Below are positions 1 to 9,610 of a stretch of 64,000 nucleotides of DNA, in pieces. A program made the position numbers and the translations under genes. Every line of letters starts with the position of its first letter. Within the stretch, counting starts at the first letter, position 1. Source of the stretch: Cyanomargarita calcarea GSE-NOS-MK-12-04C (GTDB lineage Bacteria; Cyanobacteriota; Cyanobacteriia; Cyanobacteriales; Nostocaceae); contig JAHHGZ010000005.1 in the NCBI GenBank assembly GCA_019359595.1, positions 124,001 to 188,000 of the forward strand, read 5' to 3'. The notes under the pieces were generated by a model. That model had not been told where the DNA came from, searched no databases, and saw only the letters and a list, made by a program, of their open reading frames with translations.

Positions 1-272
1 TCTGTACTGACGATGATATCAATATCCTTGACTAAACCACCCCAATTCAGTTTACTACTACTACCGCAAGTGAGGACGTGCCAGTTATTGCGGGATGCTT
101 CTGTAATAACTTGTGCCAGTTGCTCTTGGGTTTGGGGGTAGACAATGCAACTGTTTTGAGTACCGGAAATTGCTTTTAATATACGTTGTTTGTGACCGAC
201 TTCGATATTTTCCCAAAGACAGACAGCATTTTCGCCAACGATTGATGCCAAACAAGAAGCGATCGCTTTCAT
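1..272 (-). CDS. glcE: GlcE-like FAD-binding subunit of glycolate dehydrogenase (5' part only)
   Basis: The reverse strand opens with ATG at 272 and stays open for 90 codons to the window edge, so only the N-terminus is present. The translation contains CIVYPQTQEQLAQVITEA followed by the glycine/serine-rich CGSSSKLNWGG. This is the start of a PCMH-type FAD-binding domain as found in GlcE. GlcE works with GlcD and an iron-sulfur partner to oxidise photorespiratory glycolate to glyoxylate. A GlcD-like gene is in this window at 50243-51721, so the two subunits are not adjacent. The family call rests on the short N-terminal motif. Another FAD-linked oxidase of the same superfamily is possible. 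Confidence 0.72.
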   Translation of the reverse strand, partial: MKAIASCLASIVGENAVCLWENIEVGHKQRILKAISGTQNSCIVYPQTQEQLAQVITEASRNNWHVLTCGSSSKLNWGGLVKDIDIIVST

Positions 273-797
273 GAGTTTATTTTCGACTCCCTATATCTAA
301 TTTACTGGTTATAGTCACCAGAATACTGCTGAGTCGGAATTACTCAAACCTCAGGACTCTATGAAGGTTATTAAGTATTCACCACGAGGCGATCGCTAGA
401 AATTTGACTTAATGTAGCTTTATGGAACGCCATCTTATACCCTAACAGAATTTTGGAGTCCGGTGTGCATAATCGTCAGGGTAATCCAGATGCCGTATTG
501 ATTTTTCGCTTTTGGTCTTTGCAATCTGGAATGATATCCTACTGAGATCCCAAAGCTTGCTTAGATCCCCGCCAACTTTCACGAAGTCGGGGATCTAACT
601 CGATTGAACGCAAAAAAATCAACTATTGTAGTTTCAGTCTCCAGCCTTCCTATTATTAATCGCTCAGAAAAACAGTTAAACGGGGAAATTGCTGAGTTTT
701 TGTTTTTTTCGCTTGAACTTATTAATCTAGTTTTTATCTAAAAAATAAGCTAACTAAACAATAATAAATATTATAGGGATTACGATTAAAAAAAGTA
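273..797. other. Intergenic region with a 9-bp-stem hairpin
   Basis: No convincing gene is visible in these 525 bases. The clearest structure is at 563-596, where AGATCCCCG is repeated as its reverse complement CGGGGATCT around a 16-base loop. No T-run follows, so it is not a typical intrinsic terminator. AT-rich sequence before 798 could hold the promoter of the sensor kinase operon, but no specific element was recognised. Confidence 0.4.
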
Positions 798-3419
798 ATG
801 ATTTGCTGCAACCAGAATGTAGCTTTAGAGATTGCCGCTATGCCCGTCTTAACTCGTGACATTGAAGATTCTATTGTGACAGTGGCCCCGGATACTCCAC
901 TGATAGATATTATCAGCTTTCTCGGGCAAGTAGAGAAGCTGCCGACTGTCGATAATATTAACATAAACGTGGAATCGCCTAAACTTCTTTCTTTGAACTT
1001 AGGTTACTCAGATTGCGCTTTTGTCGTGCAAAATTGTCAGCTAAAGGGTATATTCACCCTTGCGGATGTAGTGCGGTTAGTTGCGACTGGAGTGAATTTT
1101 GCAGAAGTCAAAATTGGGGAGGTAATGAAAGAGCCAGAAATCACTTTAGAAGAAAACTTTGATATTAATACAACTTTGTCCTTAATGCGCTCTCGAAAGA
1201 TTCGTCATTTGCCAATAGTGAATAATGTGGGGCAACTTTTGGGAGTTGTGACACCAGAAATTATTGCATTGAGATTGCAATCGCAATTGCAAAAAGCTGA
1301 GAATGATTTAAAAATTCAAACTCTAGAAAAAGAGGAATTGCTAAAAGCGAATAAACTTTTGCAGCGGGCAATATGCGATCGCATTGCGACAGAAGCGCAA
1401 CTGCTACAAACAACCTCTGAGTTACAAGAAATTTTTCAAGCATTTCCCGATATCTATTTTCGGCTTGCTTCTGATGGTACAATATTAAGCTATCACGCTA
1501 GAAAAATATTCGATTTGTATCTACCACAAGAAGCATTCCTGGGGAAAAGAATGCAAGATGTTCTCACCTCTGATGTTAGCTACCAGTTCCAACAAGCAAT
1601 TCTCCAGGTACATCAAACAAATTCCCTTGTCGCAATTGAATATTCATTACCTCTCGCAACAGGAGAAAAATCTTTTGAAGCACGGCTTTTACCATCGATT
1701 CAACACCAAATTATCGTTATTATTCGGGAGATAACTGAGCGCAAACAAGCACAAAAAGAATTATTACGGGCAAAAGATGAATTAGAAATCAGAGTATATG
1801 AGCGGACTAAGGAACTAAAAAATACCAATGAACGTTTGCTGCAAGAAATTATTGAACGTCAACGCATTGAAGAAGTACTAAGATATCGAGCCGATTTTGA
1901 AAAACTGATTACAACTATATCAACTCACTTTATTAATCTTGCTCCCGACCAAATTGATAACGGCATCAACCAAGCATTGCACGCAATAGGTGAATTTGCC
2001 AATGTTGACCATAGTTATATCTTTTTGTTTGCTGAGAATTATACACAGGTGAATAAGAGTTATGAATGGTGTGCCAAAAGAATAGAAGGAATAATTCATG
2101 ACAAAACAGAAAACTCGATTGCACTTTTACCTTGGATATTAGAAAAACTTTGTCGTTTTGAAATAATTCATATTCCTTTTGTCAGTGAACTTCGAGCAGA
2201 AGCTAGTATCGAAAAACAGATTCTAATCCTGCAAAATATTAAATCGCTAATTATCATCCCAATAGTTTGTAGCGGTTCCTTAATTGGTTATCTCGGTTTT
2301 GATTCAGTAAGTATAACAAAAAGTTGGACAGAAGAAAGTATCGCTTTGTTGAAAATGGTAGGAGAAATGTTAGGAAATACCCTAGAACGGAAGCGGGTAG
2401 ACCAAACATTAAGAGTCAGTAAAGAACGATATATGCGAGCGATTAGCGCAGGGAAAGTGGGGATATGGGAATGGAACATTCAAACCAATGAAATTTATAT
2501 AGATTCCAACTTGAAAGCGATGCTTGGCTATAGCGATCGCGAAATTACTAACTATTTTGATGATTGGCTAACGTTTATCCATCGTGATGATATTGAATCG
2601 GTAAAAGTAGAGATAAATGCATATTTAGAAAATTTGATATCCAAATATGAGATTGAACACCGAATGCGGCATAAAGATGGCAGTTATATGTGGTTTCTTG
2701 CCCGTGGGACAGTGATGCGAAATTCCAAGGGGACTCCATGTTTTATCGCTGGCTCTAATACTGATATTACTGCTCGGAAACAAGCTGATATTCAACTCAA
2801 AGCATCTTTGAAAGAAAAAGAGCTATTACTAAAGGAGATTCACCATCGGGTCAAAAATAATTTACAGGTGATTTCTAGTTTGTTGCGTTTGCAAGCCGGA
2901 TATATCAAAGATGAACAAGCACTTGATGTTTTCCGAGATAGTCAAAATCGTGTCCGGGCAATGGCACTAATCCATGAGAATTTATACCAATCAAGCGATT
3001 TAGCAAGAATTGAATTCTCTGATTATATCCAGAAGTTAATAAATAATTTAATTCGCTGCTATGGAGTTAATCGTAATATTACAATCAAGCTGAATATTGA
3101 TAAAATTTTACTCAGAATTGATACCGCTATCCCCTGCGGTTTAATTATCAATGAATTAGTCTCAAATGCTTTAAAACACGCATTTGTTGATGGAGCTACA
3201 GGTGAAATTTATGTGGACTTTATATATTTAGATAAAGGTAAATTTACACTAAGTATTAGTGATAATGGTGTCGGAGTACCAAAAGATATTGAGTTTTATA
3301 GAAAAAAATCCCTTGGTTTACAATTAGTCTGGAATTTAGTAGAACAACTAGAAGGAACGATTGCATACAACACCAAATTGGGAACTTTATTTACAATCGC
3401 GTTCTTCGAGCCAAACTAG
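798..3419 (+). CDS. CBS-PAS-GAF-PAS sensor histidine kinase (HisKA_2 type)
   Basis: A large soluble sensor kinase with no obvious membrane segment. Order by rough residue position: two CBS motifs (15-155), a coiled coil (155-200), PAS (210-318), a second coiled coil, a GAF-like domain (360-535), a PAS_3-type domain ending in [10 protein letters not shown] (540-665), then the kinase core. The phospho-acceptor is in [20 protein letters not shown] near residue 680, which is the HisKA_2 signature. The N-box is [12 protein letters not shown] near 784, with glycine-rich ATP-binding loops after it. CBS pairs often bind adenosine nucleotides, so energy sensing is a fair inference. An internal ATG at 840 is an alternative start because neither start has a clear ribosome site. 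The receiver-kinase gene follows after 14 bases, suggesting an operon. Confidence 0.88.
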   Translation: MICCNQNVALEIAAMPVLTRDIEDSIVTVAPDTPLIDIISFLGQVEKLPTVDNININVESPKLLSLNLGYSDCAFVVQNCQLKGIFTLADVVRLVATGVNFAEVKIGEVMKEPEITLEENFDINTTLSLMRSRKIRHLPIVNNVGQLLGVVTPEIIALRLQSQLQKAENDLKIQTLEKEELLKANKLLQRAICDRIATEAQLLQTTSELQEIFQAFPDIYFRLASDGTILSYHARKIFDLYLPQEAFLGKRMQDVLTSDVSYQFQQAILQVHQTNSLVAIEYSLPLATGEKSFEARLLPSIQHQIIVIIREITERKQAQKELLRAKDELEIRVYERTKELKNTNERLLQEIIERQRIEEVLRYRADFEKLITTISTHFINLAPDQIDNGINQALHAIGEFANVDHSYIFLFAENYTQVNKSYEWCAKRIEGIIHDKTENSIALLPWILEKLCRFEIIHIPFVSELRAEASIEKQILILQNIKSLIIIPIVCSGSLIGYLGFDSVSITKSWTEESIALLKMVGEMLGNTLERKRVDQTLRVSKERYMRAISAGKVGIWEWNIQTNEIYIDSNLKAMLGYSDREITNYFDDWLTFIHRDDIESVKVEINAYLENLISKYEIEHRMRHKDGSYMWFLARGTVMRNSKGTPCFIAGSNTDITARKQADIQLKASLKEKELLLKEIHHRVKNNLQVISSLLRLQAGYIKDEQALDVFRDSQNRVRAMALIHENLYQSSDLARIEFSDYIQKLINNLIRCYGVNRNITIKLNIDKILLRIDTAIPCGLIINELVSNALKHAFVDGATGEIYVDFIYLDKGKFTLSISDNGVGVPKDIEFYRKKSLGLQLVWNLVEQLEGTIAYNTKLGTLFTIAFFEPN

Positions 3420-3433
3420 GGAGATAATCAAAA

Positions 3434-4582
3434 ATGAAAGAAAGTATCCTGGTTGTTGAAGACGAAAGAATCATCGCTTGTGACATCAAAGATTGTTTGG
3501 AAAATTCTGGGTATATTGTACCGGCGATCGCTGCTTATGGAGAACAGGCAATTCAAAAAGCTGCAGAATTTAATCCAGATTTAGTTTTGATGGATGTGAT
3601 GTTGAAAGGAGACATGAACGGCATCGAAGCTGCTAAAGAAATTGTAGCTCGTTTTAATATCCCCGTCGTTTACCTCACTGCTTATTCAGACGACAACACC
3701 CTAAGAAAAGCAAAAGTTACCCAACCATTTGGCTATATACTCAAACCCTTTGAAGAAACACAATTAATTACTACAATTGAGATAGCTCTCAGCAAACATC
3801 AGACAGAATCACTGATGCGAGAAGCTCTGGAAAAAGAGAAAAAGATGAGAGAGATTAAGTCTCGCTTTGTCTCAATGCTCAGTCATGAATTTCGTAATCC
3901 CTTAAGTACTATTTTTACTTCCAGTGAATTGCTCTCAGTTCAGAGCTATCACTTAAATGAAGCAAAAAAAGCCGAATATATTGACCATATCCAAAATGCT
4001 GTCAAACGTTTGGATAATTTATTAACCGATGTTTTGCTAATTGGGAAAGCGGAGGTTGATAAAGCTCAGTTTAATCCCGTACCACTAGATTTGGAAAATT
4101 TCTGCCAAGGTTTAGTTGAGGAAATTCAACTCAGTACTGGGGACGATTGTGAAATCATCTTGACAATGCAAGGATGTTATCCAAAACCGGAAGATATTAA
4201 CCCGATTTCAGATTCACAATTGCTAACTACCAAAACCCAACTACCTTGTTTGGATGAAAGACTGCTGCGGCACATCCTCACTAATTTATTATCAAACGCT
4301 ATTAAATATTCTCCTGAAGGTGCTGCTGTTCGTTTTGACCTTTTTTGCGTTCAAGGAGAAGCCATTTTCCGCATTCAAGATGAGGGTATTGGAATTCCAG
4401 AAGCTGATCAAGAAAATTTATTTACTTCTTTTTACAGGGGAAGCAATGTAGGTAAGATACCAGGGAATGGTTTAGGACTGTCAATTGTTAAACATTATGT
4501 AGAGTTGCATCAAGGGGAAATTACCTTTGCCAGTAAAGTTGGCATGGGAACAACCTTTATTGTTAGTTTGCCTGTTGAATGA
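3434..4582 (+). CDS. Response regulator receiver-histidine kinase hybrid
   Basis: The N-terminal receiver domain (residues 1-120) has the acidic pair VEDE and the phospho-accepting Asp in LVLMDVMLKGDMNGIEA near residue 54. The T and K positions (YLTAYSD, ILKPF) are also present. A HisKA H-box, SMLSHEFRNPL, lies near residue 150. The HATPase domain has an N-box (LTNLLSNAIKYS), a G1 box (DEGIGIP) and a G2 box (GNGLGLSIVKHYV). The REC-first arrangement is common in cyanobacterial phosphorelays. It sits 14 bases behind the large CBS/PAS kinase on the same strand, so a phosphorelay from that kinase to this protein is the simplest reading. No output DNA-binding domain is nearby, so the downstream target is unknown. 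Confidence 0.9.
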   Translation: MKESILVVEDERIIACDIKDCLENSGYIVPAIAAYGEQAIQKAAEFNPDLVLMDVMLKGDMNGIEAAKEIVARFNIPVVYLTAYSDDNTLRKAKVTQPFGYILKPFEETQLITTIEIALSKHQTESLMREALEKEKKMREIKSRFVSMLSHEFRNPLSTIFTSSELLSVQSYHLNEAKKAEYIDHIQNAVKRLDNLLTDVLLIGKAEVDKAQFNPVPLDLENFCQGLVEEIQLSTGDDCEIILTMQGCYPKPEDINPISDSQLLTTKTQLPCLDERLLRHILTNLLSNAIKYSPEGAAVRFDLFCVQGEAIFRIQDEGIGIPEADQENLFTSFYRGSNVGKIPGNGLGLSIVKHYVELHQGEITFASKVGMGTTFIVSLPVE

Positions 4583-4585
4583 ATG

Positions 4586-4686
4586 AAGGAAGAAGGAAGA
4601 AGGAAGAAGGAAGAAGGTTTTTAGATGGGGATACAGGACCCCAACTCAAAACGGGCAACTTATACAGGTCGGGTATTAAACCCCCA
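4586..4686. repeat. Left arm of a long inverted repeat with heptamer STRR tract
   Basis: A purine tract of tandem AGGAAGA-like heptamers runs straight into a unique-looking segment at about 4617-4655. That segment is the perfect reverse complement of 6793-6832. Similarity continues less exactly to about 4686 through a GGGTATTAAACCCCC motif. The two arms enclose the ndb gene at 4814-6169. Heptanucleotide tandem repeats (STRR) are a known feature of heterocystous cyanobacteria. Confidence 0.75.
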
Positions 4687-4813
4687 GCAAAAATAAATAC
4701 AGATAAATGCTAAGTACAACCATTAATTATCTGTTACATCTGTTGCCAAAAAATAAATATTTAGCCGCAGATGTACGCAGATAAAAAAGATGTTTGCACT
4801 CTTGTCTAATCTT

Positions 4814-6169
4814 TTAAACTTTAATGACTTCTCTATTTTCAGTCGGTTTGTAATATTCGTTGCTTTCTTCAATTACTTCTTGGAGCGCTCCTTTTCCTGT
4901 GATCAATCTTGCGCCACGATTGCGGGTAAAATAATTCCAAGCCCATTGAATCATAACTATGAGTTTGTTATTAAACTCGATTAAGAAGTAGATGTGAACA
5001 AATAGCCAAGCTAACCAAGCTATGAAACCTGTCAGTTTAATAAAGCCTAAATCTACAACAGCGTAATTGTGCCCAATTATGGCTAAACTACCTCTATCAA
5101 CGTAGTTAAACGTCTTAACGGTTCTGCCTTTGATTCGTTGTTTAATAAGCTCGGCAATGTATTCTCCTTGCTGAATCGCAACGGGTGCAACACCAGGTAA
5201 GGGTTTCCCATTTTGATGAGAAAAATTTGCCAAGTCGCCAATAACAAACACATTAGAGTATCCCTTGACACTTAAATCAGGTTCAACTATGACTCTGCCT
5301 GCGCGATCGCATTCTGCACCTGTAGCTTCCGCGATCGCTTTTCCTAGAGGGGATGCTTTCACTCCTGCTGCCCATAATACAGTCTTTGCCGCAATTTCAC
5401 GGAAATCGTCCCCTTGCTTCAAGGTAACGATATCTCCTTCAATATTCGTTACCAGAGTTTTTGTCTGGACGCTAACGCCTAACTTTGTCAGGGATGCTGC
5501 TGCTTCTTGTGATAAATCTGGTGCAAAAGGTGGTAAAATTCTATCCAATCCTTCAAGAAGCAAAACCTGGGTTTCTTTAGTGTCGATGTTGCGGAAATCT
5601 TCCTTCATGGTGTGGTATGCCAATTCCGCGATCGCCCCAGCTAATTCTACACCTGTTGGACCACCACCCACCACTACAAAAGTTAACCAAGCACGGCGTT
5701 TTTCTGGATCGGTTTCCTTTTCTGCCGCTTCAAAGGCCATAAAAATACGACGACGCATTTCAATCGCATCTTCCACAGTTTTCAACCCAGGTGCAAACTC
5801 TTCCCAGTCATCTTTCCCAAAATAAGAATGCTTCGCACCCGTAGCAACAATTAAGGTATCGTAAGGCACCAAGACCTCACCCATCATGACTTTTTGTCCT
5901 TCTGGATCGATATTACTCACTTCTCCCAGCACCACTTTCGTATTCTTGCTTTTGCTAAGTATCGATCGCAATGGCGAGGAAATATCGGCAGGAGATAAGT
6001 TACCGGTGGCTATTTGGTACAGGAGTGGTTGAAATAAGTGAAAATTCCGTTTATCAATCAGAGTTACATCCACTGCTGCGTTGGAAAGGGATTTTGCTGT
6101 ATAAAGTCCACCAAACCCACCACCAACAATAACTACGCGATGGGGTGGATTCTGAACTGCATCTACCAT
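4814..6169 (-). CDS. ndb: Type II NAD(P)H dehydrogenase (NDH-2)
   Basis: A single-subunit flavoprotein that would pass electrons from NAD(P)H to the quinone pool without pumping protons. The N-terminal FAD dinucleotide fold is HRVVIVGGGFGGLYTAKSL. A second Rossmann motif, FVVVGGGPTGVELAGAIAEL, binds NAD(P)H, and VFVIGDLANF is the conserved C-terminal FAD motif. A hydrophobic C-terminal stretch (LTGFIAWLAWLFVHIYFL) fits membrane attachment. The ATG at 6169 was chosen because AAGGA lies 9 bases upstream. Starting at 6214 would add an unconserved 15-residue leader. The length of about 450 residues is typical. It is monocistronic and convergent with the preceding sensor genes. Confidence 0.88.
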   Translation of the reverse strand: MVDAVQNPPHRVVIVGGGFGGLYTAKSLSNAAVDVTLIDKRNFHLFQPLLYQIATGNLSPADISSPLRSILSKSKNTKVVLGEVSNIDPEGQKVMMGEVLVPYDTLIVATGAKHSYFGKDDWEEFAPGLKTVEDAIEMRRRIFMAFEAAEKETDPEKRRAWLTFVVVGGGPTGVELAGAIAELAYHTMKEDFRNIDTKETQVLLLEGLDRILPPFAPDLSQEAAASLTKLGVSVQTKTLVTNIEGDIVTLKQGDDFREIAAKTVLWAAGVKASPLGKAIAEATGAECDRAGRVIVEPDLSVKGYSNVFVIGDLANFSHQNGKPLPGVAPVAIQQGEYIAELIKQRIKGRTVKTFNYVDRGSLAIIGHNYAVVDLGFIKLTGFIAWLAWLFVHIYFLIEFNNKLIVMIQWAWNYFTRNRGARLITGKGALQEVIEESNEYYKPTENREVIKV

Positions 6170-6761
6170 TATCATAATTCCTTGTAATAAGATTACTGTA
6201 ACTATTCTTAACAAATTTTTACCAAAAATGTCACAATTTTTCTGTTTATTTTGGACATATCTTTATTTATATAAAGTCATTAAGAATACTGAAAAGATGT
6301 AGCAATTTCTACTTGTTATAACTGATGTCGAGAGTTTTTTTCGTCGGTGATTATACTAACTTCATATTAAAATAGATAACTGAGTCAAAATTTATCTTTC
6401 TTTTACATTGGAGTTTGGGCACATAAAGGTTGAGTGGGCGATCGCATTGGAAGTTTCGCACCAAGACTGGTTTGTAAAAGATATGCAAATAATTTGACAG
6501 CAATGTTAGCCGCATCAGGGTTGCTACGAGTGCGTCTACCCGGAGCCAGGGGTAGGCTGTGAGATTTAACTCATCAAAGTTGATGTGACAGAATATTCAG
6601 TGGACGACCACATTAATTATGGGGGGTACCCGACGATTTTGCCCCCCTGCCCCCAATTCTGGGGGAGAATAAAATTCAAAGTCCCCCAAGGTTGGGGGTA
6701 GGGGGCTGTGTTTACGCATCAAAATTACTTTTACTCTAATTTGGTTTATCCGCTTCCTTGT
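6170..6761. other. Intergenic DNA upstream of ndb
   Basis: No gene was recognised. The stretch next to the ndb start is AT-rich and may carry its promoter. From about 6625 to 6710 the sequence contains runs of GGGGG/CCCCC in short inverted arrangement (CCCCCAATTCTGGGGG and CCCCCAAGGTTGGGGG). These resemble repeats seen again near 7760 and 51880-52000. Confidence 0.4.
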
Positions 6762-6882
6762 GGGGTTTAATACCCCGACTTATTCAAGTCGCTCGTTTTG
6801 AGTTGGGGTCCTGTATCCCCATCTAAAAACCTTCTTCCTTCTTCCTTCTTCCTTCTTCCTTCTTCCTTCTTCCTTCTTCTTC
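6762..6882. repeat. Right arm of the inverted repeat around ndb, with CCTTCTT tandem repeats
   Basis: The segment contains the reverse complement of 4617-4655 (perfect over roughly 37 bases at 6793-6832). At least six tandem CCTTCTT heptamers and a partial unit follow at 6831-6882. The left arm has about four units, so the tract length differs between arms. The polypurine/polypyrimidine nature is evident directly from the sequence. Confidence 0.75.
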
Positions 6883-7077
6883 ATAATACCCGTTATTTTC
6901 ACTTACTTACTCGAAGAAAGTGGTGTGTCAGTTCCATCTAGGCATCGGAATAATCTAGATTCTGCTTGCACCCAACTGAGTTTGTGGTGAACGAATTGGG
7001 GGGTGTACCCAATCACTCTATTGCCAATTATGTATGGTAGGTTGATTGAAACGGCTAGAGCAATGAAAGGAGTTAAT

Positions 7078-7518
7078 ATGAGTCGCCTTATTTATGAACA
7101 ATCGGTTTCATATGAAGGATATCTTATTGTTCCATTTGTTTTTGGCAAAGCAGATAATTACGAGATTTATTCCTATAAATTGTTATCGGAACTTGGAAGT
7201 AAGAGCCGATTTCATAAAAAAGATAACCCTGCACAAATCTATGGCAATAGCACAGATAACATTCTTCAGATTGCCAAAGAACATATTGACAACAATTTAG
7301 AGTTTGTAAGTCAAGGCGATTATTTTAAGTCTCGCTACATTTACAAACATAATTTGATTATTGTCTTCCAAGAGGGTGGGAAGTATTTCTACGACCATTA
7401 TGCGCCAGATTCTCTAAATAACATCGCTGCGCCAAGAATCTTCAAATCAGAATATGACTGTCTGAATTGGATTAGAGAAGGACTACAGGAGCGGTATATT
7501 AGGCAAAAAGCAAGTTAG
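7078..7518 (+). CDS. Hypothetical protein
   Basis: This encodes about 146 residues starting MSRLIYEQSVSYEGYLIVPF. The ATG at 7078 is preceded by AAAGGAG at ideal spacing, which rules out the longer in-frame version from 7003. The protein is soluble, rich in Tyr and Lys, with a C-terminal stretch FKSEYDCLNWIREGLQERYI that could form a helix. I do not recognise a family. It is a lone gene between the STRR repeat and a MITE copy. Confidence 0.6.
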   Translation: MSRLIYEQSVSYEGYLIVPFVFGKADNYEIYSYKLLSELGSKSRFHKKDNPAQIYGNSTDNILQIAKEHIDNNLEFVSQGDYFKSRYIYKHNLIIVFQEGGKYFYDHYAPDSLNNIAAPRIFKSEYDCLNWIREGLQERYIRQKAS

Positions 7519-7661
7519 TAGTGCGTGTCATTAATTCTGGGGAGTAAAGACAACATAACTAAATCCACGCCATATGCTACAAGTCGGCAGAGCCAAGAAA
7601 CGCAGTGGCTCCCCAAGTATGTTCAACTTTGAATTTTCTTCTCCCCTTTGTATTGGGGATT

Positions 7662-7756
7662 TACCGTGTACACACAAGTTGAAAAAACCTTAATTTGTCC
7701 CTCAAAGCCCCTCATCCTTCTAGGGTGAGGGCTATAGGATGTGTGTGTACACCGTA
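7662..7756. mobile_element. MITE-like element, GTGTACACAC family, ~95 bp
   Basis: The ends are TACCGTGTACACACAAG and, inverted, TGTGTGTACACCGTA, giving terminal inverted repeats of about 16 bases. The interior holds a hairpin (CTCATCCTTCTAGGGTGAGG). The same terminal sequence bounds the nested elements at 53054-53374, and one end is present at 20650-20670. No coding capacity. Confidence 0.65.
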
Positions 7757-7824
7757 AGAATTGGGGGCAGGGGGGCTTTGAATTTACTAGAATTAGGGGT
7801 AGGGGGCTTAATCGTCTCACTGAC

Positions 7825-9339
7825 TCAAGGTAACCAAAAGTCAGGCAAAATCGATTTACTAAACTGACGCAGAGTTTGATTAATTTGTCGCAAACCTTGA
7901 ATATGCGCCTCATCTGCCTCAACTGGTAAAATATCCGCAGGTATACCTTTTCCCAAATGAGAAATCACCAAATTTGCAGCTTCTAAACCAGTAACATAAG
8001 CCTTTTCCTGCGACCATGAACCGTGGCGGGTAACAATCCAATCGCCACTCATAAATACATTAGAAAAACTTGTACTTGTGGGCAACATATGCTGATAGCT
8101 ACCAGGTGCAAAGTGTGATACTGCATTTGGTAGGCGAATCACGCTGCTATCAATTACCTTCGCTTCTCGAAATGCCGGCACGCAAGTTGTTAAATAATTT
8201 TGGACAATTGGCACAATTTCAGAATCACTTAAGTTGAGAAACTGATTTGCATGATAGAAATCAGCTTCAATAACTGTGCCTGGTTCATCTTTATATTCAT
8301 CATGTAGGGCATTTAAATCAAAAAACGTCCATCCCGTAGTTGTATCAAAACCAAAACAAGCATTAGAAGGGCGAGGAATGTGAATTTTGCGGTCAAACCA
8401 CAAACGAGTGGCCAGCACATCAACTCCGCCTAAATTACTCAAGTTACGAAATTGATCGCGGTTTTGCAGGTTGGGAGAAGCTGATACAATTTTCTTCATC
8501 CCATTAATACCCACAGCAAAAATCACAGCATCGGTATCAAAGACTTCATCCCCACAAACAACACCCGTCGCCCGATTGCTACTATCAACAATTAGATCGG
8601 TAACTCGACGGTTGGGTAACACTCGTGCGCCAGCTTTTTCAATGCGTTCTACCCAAGGACGAAAGATTTTTTCTCCAACTGTTCCCCGACACCAAACTAC
8701 ATCAAAATCTGGCTGATGCGCCAAAATGAAAAAGTAAAGCATCCCCAAAGTAGCCGCTGCCGAACACTGTTCCCCTGGGGCAAACAAACCTACCAACAAC
8801 ATTGGTTCAAAAGCATCGCGGTAAAGACGTGCAGATACACCAAATTGTTTAAATAATTCCCGTGCCGTTACAGAATCATAACGCCACCAAGCTTCATCTG
8901 AATTATCAAAATCAACGATCGCGTAAAGTAAAGGTAAGGCACTCAGACGGTCAATTAATGGCAGTCTTTTAAATTGTGTGTAGAGAAAAGTTCCCAATGG
9001 CGTTGGTAGTTGCGGTAAATCTTGAAAAATTGGTGATTCAACTTCCAAACCTGCCGGTGAATATTGCGAAGAACGAGTCCATGTAGTGAATGGACTAATA
9101 CCCAATTCATCGATCAGAGAAAAAATATTTCTGTAAGGATACCAGAAGCCATGAATTCCCGCTTCAACTGAACGTCCTGCCGCAGTTTTCCAACCCGCTA
9201 CCAGCCCCCCAGGATAAGAGCCGGCTTCTAAAAGTGTTACCTCGTAACCTTGTTTCGCTAAGTGGTAGGTTGCACTTAAACCAGCCCAACCTGCACCAAC
9301 AACTACCACCCGGTGAAGTTGTTGTGATGATCCTGTCAT
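7825..9339 (-). CDS. FAD-dependent oxidoreductase, carotenoid desaturase-like
   Basis: A 504-residue flavoprotein. The N-terminal dinucleotide-binding motif is VVVVGAGWAGLSATYHLAKQGYEVTLLEA, followed by SYPGGLVAGW. The C-terminal FAD motif is VFMSGDWIVTRHGSWSQEKAYVTGLEAA. This layout matches the amine oxidase/phytoene and zeta-carotene desaturase superfamily. In cyanobacteria such enzymes act in carotenoid or squalene-derived pathways, but paralogues of unknown substrate are common. No other carotenoid gene lies nearby, so no specific enzyme name is given. It is transcribed alone and divergently from the methyltransferase at 9611. Confidence 0.78.
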   Translation of the reverse strand: MTGSSQQLHRVVVVGAGWAGLSATYHLAKQGYEVTLLEAGSYPGGLVAGWKTAAGRSVEAGIHGFWYPYRNIFSLIDELGISPFTTWTRSSQYSPAGLEVESPIFQDLPQLPTPLGTFLYTQFKRLPLIDRLSALPLLYAIVDFDNSDEAWWRYDSVTARELFKQFGVSARLYRDAFEPMLLVGLFAPGEQCSAAATLGMLYFFILAHQPDFDVVWCRGTVGEKIFRPWVERIEKAGARVLPNRRVTDLIVDSSNRATGVVCGDEVFDTDAVIFAVGINGMKKIVSASPNLQNRDQFRNLSNLGGVDVLATRLWFDRKIHIPRPSNACFGFDTTTGWTFFDLNALHDEYKDEPGTVIEADFYHANQFLNLSDSEIVPIVQNYLTTCVPAFREAKVIDSSVIRLPNAVSHFAPGSYQHMLPTSTSFSNVFMSGDWIVTRHGSWSQEKAYVTGLEAANLVISHLGKGIPADILPVEADEAHIQGLRQINQTLRQFSKSILPDFWLP

Positions 9340-9610
9340 CCCTGCCTCCAGAAGAGTGAACGTCCATCAACCAATGTATACGAACTTGGTTGCCATACGG
9401 GAGTGGGGACTAGCTATTCGGTTAATACTAGGTATTGTTTTGAACTTAGTAGCATGGTATTTATGTATGCTTAAACATTTCTTTAACTAATTATAATATA
9501 CCTGTGCATGGTTCCAACGAAAATAAAAGCTACTACTTGTATGTATATATACTTAATCTAAAATTTAGAAGGTATTATAATTAAGCAAATTTATTTGTAT
9601 AAATATTTAT

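Noticed and set aside
5265-5825. A long plus-strand reading frame antisense to ndb
   Set aside because: It mirrors the codon structure of the clear NDH-2 gene on the other strand and has no recognisable protein features.
7623-7922. Minus-strand frame across the MITE and the end of the flavoprotein gene
   Set aside because: It spans a repeat and a known gene in another frame, with no domain.
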